Assembly: GCF_036417845.1 (NCBI RefSeq)
Contig: NC_089978.1
Location: 142,098,288 to 142,162,287 of the forward strand
Length of the DNA: 64,000 nt
Direction of reading: 5' to 3'
Source: Apteryx mantelli
Taxonomy: Eukaryota; Chordata; Aves; Apterygiformes; Apterygidae
Shown here: piece by piece, positions 35,301-42,638 of the stretch
Layout: each line of letters begins with the position of its first letter
Numbering within the stretch: position 1 is the first letter of the stretch
Position numbers and translations under genes: made by a program
The notes under the pieces: model-generated
Told to the model about the DNA's origin: nothing
The model's input: the letters and a program-made list of their open reading frames with translations, nothing else
Databases searched by the model: none

Positions 35301-37520
35301 ACAAGAACAAATGATGTTCCAAAGGCTAAGGCCTGGCAGCGAAGACAACCATCAAATTCCAATTTTAGTAATAATAATGCATTAGAAGGGGACAACTTGC
35401 AGAGAGAAGAGAAACCACTAAGCATCATCTCCAGGCCCTTTCGCAAGAGACCACGCATAGTTTTTTGTTGGTGGTGCGTCTATGCCTCATGGGTATTAAT
35501 TACAGCTGTAACTGGGCTATCATCATTATTCATTGTATTATATGGTTTGTCTTATGGCTATCAGACTTCACTAGAGTGGCTTTTAGCATCTGCAATCTCC
35601 TTTTTTGAGAATGTGTTTCTTCTTCAACCCCTAAAAATAATTTTTTTCTCAGCTGTGAGTACAATCACTCCAAAATACTGTGAAAACATCACATGGTTAA
35701 CTCAGGAAAATTATTCTGAAATTAAGTTGGATAAAGCAACTATGAATGCAGATGAGATGAGAGAGATGCACTGTAAACTTGTTAAAGTCAGAGGCAGTAA
35801 GCAGTATAAGCCTTTAGAAGCTGATGAAATTGCAATCGTGTTGAAAAAGGCAAAAATTAAAAACAAAGCTCTTGTTTTTCTAAAAGATATCATCAGTCAC
35901 CTTGTATTTTTAACACTTATATTAAATCTTGCCTATTCCACTGAGAACACCAGTAGTTTTTACTACAATCAATTTATTCATGATCAGTTCTCTCTCAGAC
36001 TTTCCAGTGTACATAAGCTAGAACATATTTACATGTGGGTGAATGGTGTGTTCTTGCCTTTGATCCATAACGACATTCAGCCAACCTTTCTTTCTGATAG
36101 CTGGTCCAAAATCATTGGTTTGCCTAGGATGAGGCAAGTACGGGCTAAAGATACAGGGAAGAAATGTTTCCGTCCTCGCAGCTTTGTAAATAAATTTGTG
36201 ATCAGTAAAAGCCACTGTCTTCACAAATATGGCAGTGACATCCAAGAGAAAGGTGACTATGCTGGCACTTGGACAAAGATTGCCAAGGAATATGTTTCCA
36301 AGGATGCCAGCAGTTACATTGGATTTACTTACCAGCCAAACAAGACTCCATGGGTGTATTACTCATACGGAGATTTGCACACATATGGACCAGCAGGATA
36401 CACCTTTTACTTTTTCCCTGCAGAAGGAAGACGCAATTCAACGACAAGGCTGGATGTTTTACAAAAGAGCAATTGGCTTGATGAAAAGACATGGGCTGTG
36501 ATCATTGAACTAACAACATTTAATCCAGATGTACATCTGTTTTGCTGCACCTCAGTCATATTTGAAGTTTCTTATTTTGGGGTCATAAACTCAAGCTTGT
36601 CAGTACATTCTTTTGCTCTCCCCATTTTTCATCAGCAAACTAAAGCTCAAATGGTTGTGTCTGTAATTGTCCTCGTCTTTCTCTTCATTTACATTGCAGA
36701 TGAGCTTCACACCATAGGCAAAGAAAAGAAAGATTACATTAATAATATTTCCAACATAATCAACTTAGGTTTAAAATCAGTATTCTTCCTTTTTGTTTTT
36801 TTAAAGGTCACAAAGTTTAAGATGGGAGCAGATATTGTGAAATTTTACTTACTTCATCCAAATGATTTCATTCATTTTCATGCAGTTTCTCATTTGGATC
36901 AGATTTTAAGGATTACTATGGGTTTTTTAGCATTTTTTACAGTTTTGAAAACTCTAAGATATTCCCGATTTTTTTATGATGTGCGCCTGGCACAAAGATC
37001 AATCTTGGCAGCTCTTCCTGGAATCTCCTCCATGGCCCTTGTGGTGGTGGTGTACTTCTTTGTATTTATGGCTTTTGGCTACCTTGTATTTGGACAGCAT
37101 GAATGGAATTACAATAATATGATTCGCTCAGCTCAGACTGTATTCTCTTACTGTGTCTCAGCTTTCAGAGACACTGCGTTTTTATCCAACAGGTTGCTGG
37201 GTGGTCTTTTCTTAGCCTCTTTCATGTTGGTGATGATCTGTGTCTTGATCAATCTATTCCAAGCTGTTATTTTATCAGCTTATGAAGATATGAAACAACC
37301 TGTATATGAAGAACCATCTGATGAAGCAGAAGTGGTTACTTTTCTAATTAAAAGGCTCAGAAAGATGTGGTATCTTCTGATCCATAAAACACCCAAAACA
37401 GGCGACCCAGATCTTCTTCACAATATATTCTATGGGCAGCCTCAGAGGAGATGTCACCGACATTTAGGGCTCAAGAACAGAAAAATAAATGGCAAAGAAA
37501 TGGTTTATCTTGTCATATGA
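29364..37520 (+). CDS. PKDREJ: Polycystin family receptor for egg jelly, single exon, 2718 codons
   Basis: This is a large membrane protein of the PKD1-like group; in mammals PKDREJ is testis/sperm-expressed and affects timing of the acrosome reaction. The ATG is the first after an in-frame TGA at 29340. A hydrophobic signal-like segment (LPLLLLGLL) sits at residues 68-76, unusually far in. Next come a long N-terminal ectodomain (to about 600), a REJ region (about 600-1130, with SSSSDPDS near 780), a GPS-like motif (W1545, C1550, C1563, C1565) and TM1 (about 1616-1636). These are followed by a PLAT domain (about 1660-1775), TM pairs near 1817-1884 and 2033-2098, then the polycystin channel unit. 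The channel unit has S1 near 2176, an extracellular loop, S2-S5 near 2430-2577, S6 near 2613-2638 (LINLFQAVILSAY) and the C-terminal end NGKEMVYLVI. The core aligns closely with human PKDREJ (2253 residues) but the N-terminus is about 400 residues longer. The uninterrupted frame suggests a functional gene. Confidence 0.97.
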   Translation: MGSRAVAVTLPRATWLGDCPGTRGAHHTGQWALGAQLVPCNGWSGQEQPGFSSLSPFLGRHTTPGPALPLLLLGLLSCCPPGSGDAAPLFQPPPLLVTCLGPHGHVSQQWDNKHWISCLWNSTMKLHYQPDPGGRPKAEVQPQPPPHCFWYLNSAWVKNTSHWSGQVILEAGLLPGSTPAPTASSFITVQCSSASCAAPECLHHNLSIEMSRQDMRLFVLWPQIHLIHTWQPVELGWCARLKSANWQYRFSSHGGNPSALLIPSNEHKDTLPPSVYPRAELQQACATYYNYRLTVRYRHHGLYVASVSIEQMPQISLNLSLKVEPNLLHVLSISSKLLSVPQQPLNLSWSLQPLALRTLAYRLVDTQGIGGWFSSYSSFTLQSNFCAVPTLQRLGEMVVASLYFHVDGKRFKELTGELHLFNGTLGLAAGGETPAYVNLHPGKTKRGTYIFRYNHGTFYTTKENNSSIATDGSNTHYVFYQHQEFSYLFSVEFVKFHWYKFNIYLYMNQKRALFRSLVDRDLEVHIFNSSPSFLQSFVYLVWFIPVQHPMLQCEWTFNLQLFGTKRDHLIQNNTYTYNDHVRNATRFVRRSVLPFDPEKYAGFVAKVNCTRNGLTPALLRVRVNNYASKTIEPLVACQKKPCRIDMVWIQRPTLHTSLLRHKKGASFYLFVRLLVDCNVGITIRPLWRIYPVEDTKAIPDWSRPINSSMMYGVNTIRITVPSSTLDYGLYLFYFSVTITPVWTKTVLKGSDKIHIQIDRTDLVANIAAGTFRTVGFSDRWTLDGSSSSDPDSVEGLKGIRFTWYCTKRLSDYTNMKLSVGKKCHPAQRDLKWLTSSGPVQAVAPETLRGNTIYYFRLVIRKDTRQSYADQTVHVKPGSPPILNVVCIENCGKTVIPTERLTLSGKCLNCRTSSQPVYHWSLFSTEENSTEIRFDWSSRTSTGRSGAYLSVHALSFMNTAYQSYVLLLKVTTWDGRSSIYRYSFKINSAPRAGKCTIKPHWGTAFVTKFVVRCSGFSDSNLPLTYKVIVASEVPKTTKINSLEENTFGTILYFGYQPETPPSFLPVGVPSQKYTLTIYVQVCDSLGAFTQVSLYVKVQNPVESRPPAIVFHELLASVSGSSAPMTSYLQTGDYFNAGYLVYIAASVLNYIKAAPTLQISKAQLRESLIKTALKISTESIIEINQVVAAIFQVTEEADEISIRSQELVIRKLNEVTEVLKIQRNESHWSKQTEIQTSGILRCLSNILRASLLHRRNVNVDGIKQVFFIMENLTDVVFQGKVPGEMETVMETKNWNITLNKNENWNVTNAFSTIKKCKNCFYPKLKKENSSELPSDAVISTTLYEFDENPFPWLGYTSEIATTVLGFKMTETKANGDLVGIMPEGADIIIARKYMDSSTFQLAIGPDKTQHYTTGGFSVEVKKNTKEVYIQIVTKLKVTFKVLVFPSANVTHASPIASFSAFHHMSTVASKNTPSNTECNIKAPYVICLPKSLLRITAQESGTDSTGSHNISIILLSRYVVRYQNTRLVSISIFSDQCLFLDGGRSHWKEDTCRLGSFTNWQRVHCVCNMKQSPRRLLKHTASNTSTFSIRFLAAKVIVTPNTVDLEKSLIADIPKNPVTLLTVVCIFFVYLLLALWAVKKDRADRVSKDKIIVLPDNDPFDKACFLVTLYTGSRLGAGTNADVFLQLIGQDGTSDVHCLQHPHFPSFRQGSTDTFLLTTKRDLGDICSLRVRHNNKGPSPSWFLSRVKVENMYTKKIWFFICRKWLALDKDDHLLERTFTVMNPKASLSRIDYFLINLAENLIDGHLWFSIFAHIVTGTFSRLQRLSCCLAILLLNLLVNIMFFNAGKSEESPPHLRYLRSIAVGVESALVTIPVQMIIIAFFRYSRKKPSSSGVTQKHPKESPSLMSENLGNWKEHLQKWYLSETSARSRNTSPLGNFPGASNSQSFQNYGKIINQGTPQNWSNCTISERDANVIAAEEETRTNDVPKAKAWQRRQPSNSNFSNNNALEGDNLQREEKPLSIISRPFRKRPRIVFCWWCVYASWVLITAVTGLSSLFIVLYGLSYGYQTSLEWLLASAISFFENVFLLQPLKIIFFSAVSTITPKYCENITWLTQENYSEIKLDKATMNADEMREMHCKLVKVRGSKQYKPLEADEIAIVLKKAKIKNKALVFLKDIISHLVFLTLILNLAYSTENTSSFYYNQFIHDQFSLRLSSVHKLEHIYMWVNGVFLPLIHNDIQPTFLSDSWSKIIGLPRMRQVRAKDTGKKCFRPRSFVNKFVISKSHCLHKYGSDIQEKGDYAGTWTKIAKEYVSKDASSYIGFTYQPNKTPWVYYSYGDLHTYGPAGYTFYFFPAEGRRNSTTRLDVLQKSNWLDEKTWAVIIELTTFNPDVHLFCCTSVIFEVSYFGVINSSLSVHSFALPIFHQQTKAQMVVSVIVLVFLFIYIADELHTIGKEKKDYINNISNIINLGLKSVFFLFVFLKVTKFKMGADIVKFYLLHPNDFIHFHAVSHLDQILRITMGFLAFFTVLKTLRYSRFFYDVRLAQRSILAALPGISSMALVVVVYFFVFMAFGYLVFGQHEWNYNNMIRSAQTVFSYCVSAFRDTAFLSNRLLGGLFLASFMLVMICVLINLFQAVILSAYEDMKQPVYEEPSDEAEVVTFLIKRLRKMWYLLIHKTPKTGDPDLLHNIFYGQPQRRCHRHLGLKNRKINGKEMVYLVI

Positions 37521-37570
37521 GTGAGGCAGGATTTTGTGTTCAGGACTAACTTTGTGATATTTATTTTTCA

Positions 37571-37576
37571 AATAAA
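37571..37576 (+). terminator. Candidate PKDREJ poly(A) signal AATAAA
   Basis: AATAAA begins 51 bases after the PKDREJ stop codon. Another AATAAA lies near 37610 and an AATAAATAAA near 37731, so a short 3' UTR with alternative ends is likely. Not proven without transcript data. Confidence 0.6.
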
Positions 37577-38449
37577 TGCTCATAAATGTTTACATTGATT
37601 AGCTATGTTTAATAAATTCTTAACACTCAGCCACTTGATTTTGATTGTGTTCAGATTTTCTCCAGAATGTTTTGCATCCACTTCAGTGGTACTTTACTGT
37701 CATGGGAACTGATACCTATTTTACATAGACAATAAATAAAGAATAAGCTCAGTAGACTATGAGTGGTAATCTTGCCTCTGGCTAAGAGCGTCTGAGCACA
37801 TCTATACTAATAGAAGACTAAAAATGGCCAGAGATCTGAAAATGTTGATAAAACCTTTACTACTCAAAGCATAAAGAATAAAAAAAGATAGGATGATTTA
37901 TTGTGGTTTGACCTGGCAATTAAAAATATAAGTTCTCAACACTACATTTACATTTGTATGCAATGACACTGATACAGTTTAACTTTTGGAAGTCATTAAT
38001 ATTAGACTATAAAATAGTATAAATAGTATAAAATACTATTATATAGCCTAAAAGTTTTCAGTAGAATGCTGTATTTTACAACTTTATCTGCATACTAGTC
38101 AGTATGTTACTCTCTATATGTGAAGACTATCCAATGTAAACAGATAGAGGCAAGAAGAAGAATTTGCTTTTATCTCATCAAATATAAAATAAATAGAAGT
38201 TACTCAGAAAAGTATCAGTCAGCTTCCTTTTCTGTCCACGTAATTTGTTTGCTTTACAAAATGGATATACAACAAAACACTTCATCCTCAAAGGTAATGA
38301 TCTAGACTATCCCTACGTATTCATTTCTTGCACAGAATCCCTTTCTCCTTACTTGAATCTCTGTTATCCAAAGAAATTTTAGGTCCATATTTTGTTAGAA
38401 AAAGTGAGGGGCTTACTATAAGAACCTCTGACATTACATGTTCAGGTAA
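37577..38449. other. Intergenic, PKDREJ to CR1
   Basis: AT-rich spacer with extra AATAAA motifs near 37610 and 37731 and a short hairpin at 38022-38040 (AATAGTAT, 3-base loop, ATACTATT). No gene is seen. Confidence 0.6.
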
Positions 38450-38559
38450 CCAGCTAACAGAGGCAGCAAACAGATGCAGCAGTTTGCGCAGCAGTTCGCA
38501 CAGAAGGGCGTGTGAAGGAACCTTCGTTTCTGTTCCCTGTGGTGTACGTTTCCTCAGGT

Positions 38560-39621
38560 ATGGTTGTGACACGCCGCACAGCATGTTCCCCAGTGGCTGT
38601 TGGAGTTGCTGTGTCAGAGGCTGCGACCCAGACCGACCCTCTGACAGTAGATGCAGCTCTACAGGTCTCAGGCTGCAGGGAGTGCTTGGGACCTCTCCAG
38701 GAGGCCTGGGCTGGCAGTCAGCTCTCCTGCAGGAGGTGTGCTGCTGTTGACAAGCTGTGTTGTCAGGTAAGGGAGTTACGGGAGGAAGTCAGTAGGCTGC
38801 GCAGCATCCGGGAAGCGGAGCAAGAGATAGACAGGGTATTTTCGGAGACTGTGCAGCTTCGGGAGTCCCAACCCCCCGCAGCAGTGGAGTTGCCAGAGGG
38901 CTCTGTGCCGTGTGAAACGGTACATCATAACATCATAGAAGAAGGCTGGAAACTGGTCACTGCTCATGGGAGGAGAAAGGCTCCTACTCCTCCTGAAGAC
39001 TTGCAGCTGAAGAACAGGTTTAGTGCCCTCCAGGATGAGGAGGAGATGGGCATGGCTGCAAGGGAAGTACCTGGAACAACAGACCCTGTGCCCTGCCGGA
39101 ACGCCCGGAAAAAGCGGCGGGTGATTGTTGTGGGGGACTCCCTGCTGCAGGGGACGGAGGCATCTATCTGCCGACCAGACCTCATGTCTAGAGAGGTTTG
39201 TGGCCTGCCGGGGGCTCGTGTGAGAGATGTCATGCAAAGACTGCCTAGGCTCGTCCATGCTTCGGACTATTACCCACTGCTGCTCTTCCATGTGGGCGCC
39301 AATGACACCAAGGGCAAACTGGAGACCATCAAGCAGGATTTCAGAGCTCTGGGGATGGTGGTCAAGGGTCTGGGAGCCCAGGTCATCTTCTCCTCAATCC
39401 TGCCAGTGAGGGGGATGGATGAGAGGAGGAGGAGACGGACTTTCCAAGCTAATGACTGGCTGCGCCGCTGGTGTTGGCAACAGGGTTTTGGTTTCTACGA
39501 CCATGGGACCCTGTTTGAAGATCGACAACTGATGGCGAGAGATGGGATCCACCTCACGAGGCGGGGCACGTGGGTCTTTGCCAACAGGTTGGCCAACCTG
39601 GTAAGGAGGGCTTTAAACTAG
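38560..39621 (+). CDS. CR1 ORF1 protein with SGNH-type esterase domain, intact frame
   Basis: 353 codons from the ATG at 38560; the frame opens earlier at a GTG at 38512. The N-terminal part has paired cysteines (CRECLG, SCRRC) and then a leucine-rich coiled-coil-like stretch (VRELREEVSRLRSI). The C-terminal half has the SGNH/GDSL hydrolase blocks: GDSLLQG (block I, Ser), HVGANDTKG (block III, Asn) and DGIHLT (block V, Asp and His). CR1 ORF1 proteins are known to carry such an esterase domain, whose role in retrotransposition is unclear. The stop codon (39619-39621) lies 5 bases before the likely ORF2 ATG. The absence of stops or frameshifts contrasts with the broken ORF2. Confidence 0.9.
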   Translation: MVVTRRTACSPVAVGVAVSEAATQTDPLTVDAALQVSGCRECLGPLQEAWAGSQLSCRRCAAVDKLCCQVRELREEVSRLRSIREAEQEIDRVFSETVQLRESQPPAAVELPEGSVPCETVHHNIIEEGWKLVTAHGRRKAPTPPEDLQLKNRFSALQDEEEMGMAAREVPGTTDPVPCRNARKKRRVIVVGDSLLQGTEASICRPDLMSREVCGLPGARVRDVMQRLPRLVHASDYYPLLLFHVGANDTKGKLETIKQDFRALGMVVKGLGAQVIFSSILPVRGMDERRRRRTFQANDWLRRWCWQQGFGFYDHGTLFEDRQLMARDGIHLTRRGTWVFANRLANLVRRALN

Positions 39622-39626
39622 GAAAG

Positions 39627-42559
39627 ATGGGGGAAGGGGAGAATTTTGGTGCCAGGGTAGCTGGCAAAAGACTGCTCAAGTCAGGATGCCTCCAACAGGT
39701 GAATGCAGCCAGGGAAGTGCGCATGGGATGTGGCTATGGAGGACCCTCTTTTACCCCTCCTGGGAAACCTGCATGCTTGATCACCTCCCTGAAATGCCTG
39801 TACACCAATGCATGCAGCATGGGGAACAAACAGGAAGAACTAGAGATCTGTGTGCGGTCGCAGGGCCATGATCTCATTGCCATTACAGAGACATGGTGGG
39901 ATAGCTCACATGACTGGAGTGCTGTCATGGATGGCTACCTGCTTTTTAGGAAAGACAGGCCAGGAAAGCGAGGTGGTGGAGTTGCTCTTTATGTGAGAGA
40001 GCAACTGGAATGTATTGAGCTGTGCCTAGGGGTGGATGAAGAGCGAGTCGAGAGCTTATGGGGAAGGATTAAAGGGCAGGCTAGCATGGGTGACACTGTT
40101 GTGGGTGTTTACTACAGGCCACCTGATCAGGAAGAGGAAGTCGATGAGGCCTTCTACAGACAGCTGGAAGTAGCCTCACGATCCCAGGCCCTGGTTCTCA
40201 TGGGGGACTTCAACCACCCTGATATCTGCTGAAGAGACAACACAGCTAGGCACAAACAGTCCTGGAGGTTCCTGCAGAGCATTGGTGACAACTTCTTGAC
40301 ACAGGTGGTGGAGGAGCCAACAAGGAGAGGTGTGCTGCTGGACTCGTACTAACAAACAAAGAAGGACTGGTGGAAGATGTGAAGGTCGGGGGCTGCCTTG
40401 GCTGCAGTGACCATGAGATGGTGGAGTTCAGGATCCTGCGAGGAGGCAGCAGGGCACCAAGTAGGATCGCAACCCTAGACTTCAGGAGAGCAAACTTTGG
40501 CCTCTTCAGGGACCTACTTGGAGGAATCCCATGGGTTAGGGCCCTAGAAGGAAGGGGGGTCCAAGAGAGCTGGTTAATATTCAAACATCACCTCCTCCAG
40601 GCTCAAGAGCAGTGCATCCCTATGAGTAGGAAGTCAAGCAAAGGAGGTAGGAGACCTGCATGGATGAGCAAGGAGCTCCTGGCAAAACTCAACCAGAAGA
40701 AGGAAGTATACAGAAAGTGGAAAGGGGGACAGGCCACTTGGGAGGAATATAGGAACGTTGTCAGAGTATGCAGGGATGCGACAAGGAAGGCTAAGGCCCG
40801 TTTGGAATTAAATCTGGATCGAGATGTCAAGGACAGCAAGAAGGGCTTCTTCAAATACATCAGTAGCAAGAGGAAGACTAGGGAAAATGTGGGCCCTTTG
40901 CTGAATGGGGTAGGTGCCCTGGTGACGAAGGATGCAGAGAAGGCAGAGTTACTGAATGCCTTCTTTGCTTCAGTCTTTACTGCTCAGGCCAACCCTCAGG
41001 AACCCCAGACCCTGGAGACAAGAGAGAAAGTCTGGAGAAAGGAAGCCTTCCCCTTGGTTGAGGAGGATGGGGTTAGAGATCATTTAAGCAAACTTGACAC
41101 CCACAAATCCATGGGCCCTGATGGGATGCACCCACGAGTGCTGAGGGAGCTGGCGGATGTCATTGCTAAGCTACTCTCCGTCATCTTTGAAAGGTCATGG
41201 AGGACAGGAGAGGTGCCTGAGGACTGGAAGAAAGCCAATGTCACCCCAGTCTTCAAAAAGGGCAAGAAGGAGCACCCAGGGAACTACAGGCCAGTCAGGC
41301 TCACCTCCATCCCTCGAAAGGTGATGGAGCAGCTCGTCCTGGGGGCCATCTCTAAGGCTGTGGCGGACCAGAAGGCGAGCAGGAGTGGTCAGCGTGCCTT
41401 CCCCGAGGGGAAATGATGCTTAACCGATCTGATAGCCTTCTATGCTGGAATGACTGGCTGGGTAGATGAGGGGAGAGCAGTGGATGTTGTCGACCTAGAC
41501 TTCAGCAAGGCTTTTGACACTGTCTCCCATAGCATCCTCATAGGTAAGCTCAGGAAGTGTGGGCTAGATGAGTGGACAGTGAGGTGGATTGAGAACTGGC
41601 TGAATGGCAGAGCTCAGAGGGTTGTGATCAGTGGCACAGAGTCTAGGTGGAGGCCTGTAGCTAGCGGTGTCCCCCAGGGGTCAGTCCTGGGTCCAGTCTT
41701 GTTCAACTTCTTCATCAATGACCTGGATGAAGGGACAGAGTGCACCCTCAGCAAGTTTGCTGATGAGACAAAACTGGGAGGAGTGGCTGATACGCCAGAG
41801 GGCTGTGCTGCCATTCAGAGAGACCTGGACAGGCTGGAGAGGTGGGCAGAGAGGAACCTCCTGAAGTTCAACAAAGGGAAGTGCAGGGTCCTGCACCTGG
41901 GGAGGAATAACCCCAGTCACCAGTACAGGTTGGGGGTTGACCTGCTGGAAAGCAGCTCTGCGGAGAAGGCCCTGGGAGTGCTGGTGGACACCAAGTTAAG
42001 CATGAGGCAGCAATGTGCCCTTGTGGCCAAGAAGGCCAATGGTCTCCTGGGGTGCATCAGGAAGAGTGTTGCCAGCAGGTGGAGGGAGGTGATTCTCCCC
42101 CTCTACTCAGCCCTGGTGAGGCCACATCTGGAGTACTGCATCCAGTTCTGGGCTCCCCAGTACAAGAGGGATGTGGCACTACTGGAGTGAGTCCAGCGAA
42201 GGGCTACAAAGATGATTAGGGGACTGGAGCATCTCTCTTACGAGGAAAGGCTGAGAGAGCTGGGCCTGTTTAGCCTGGAGAAGAGAAGGCTGAGAGGAGA
42301 TCTTATCAACGTGTACAAGTATCTGAAGGGAGGGTGTCGAGAGGATGGGACCAGACTCTCTTCAGTGGTGCCGAGCGACAGGACGCGAGGCAACGGGCAC
42401 AAACTGAAACACAGACGCTTCCATCTGAACATGAGGAAAAACTTTTTCACTGTGAGGGTGACAGAGCACTGGAACAGGTTGCCCAGAGAGGTTGTGGAGT
42501 CTCCTTCTCTGGAGATATTCAAAACACGCCTGGATGCAATCCTGTGCAATGTGCTCTAG
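39627..42559 (+). pseudogene. CR1 ORF2 (AP endonuclease and reverse transcriptase), broken
   Basis: The likely start is the ATG at 39627. The endonuclease domain shows NACSMGNKQEEL, ITETWWDSSHDW, GGGVALYV, YYRPPD, MGDFNHPD and SDHEMVEF. The reverse transcriptase follows with [33 protein letters not shown] and the catalytic box, here FADE at 41756-41767. The C-terminal part ends at TAG 42557-42559. Lesions are TGA at 40230 (after PDIC), a one-base loss near 40341-40350 that changes frame, TGA at 41414 and TGA at 42188. The FADE box replaces the usual FADD, so a catalytic aspartate is also lost. Three independent disruptions show decay after insertion rather than one assembly error. Confidence 0.93.
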
Positions 42560-42638
42560 GTGATCCTGCTTGAGCAGGGGTGTTGGACTAGATGATCTCC
42601 AGAGGTCCCTTCCAACCTCAGCGATTCTGTGATTCTGT

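Larger units (their letters stand above)
38450..42638 (+). mobile_element. Nearly full-length CR1 non-LTR retrotransposon
   Basis: About 4.2 kb CR1 LINE with 5' UTR remnant, ORF1 (esterase), ORF2 (endonuclease plus reverse transcriptase) and a 3' UTR ending in two GATTCTGT units at about 42622-42638. CR1 is the dominant LINE of birds and other sauropsids, and most copies are short 3' fragments. The 5' boundary is uncertain: sequence resembling an element start appears near 38450 (repeated GCAG-type motifs), but I cannot define it exactly and see no clear target duplication. ORF1 is open, while ORF2 has three stop codons and one frameshift. The copy is therefore not autonomous, but is probably fairly young. 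It sits between PKDREJ and CDPF1 in their orientation. Confidence 0.96.

Noticed and set aside
38022-38040. Small hairpin AATAGTAT-AAA-ATACTATT after PKDREJ
   Set aside because: Pure AT with a weak stem; not a recognisable structured RNA.
38328-38750. Plus-strand frame of 140 codons at the start of the CR1 element
   Set aside because: It overlaps the real CR1 ORF1 in another frame and has no conserved motifs.
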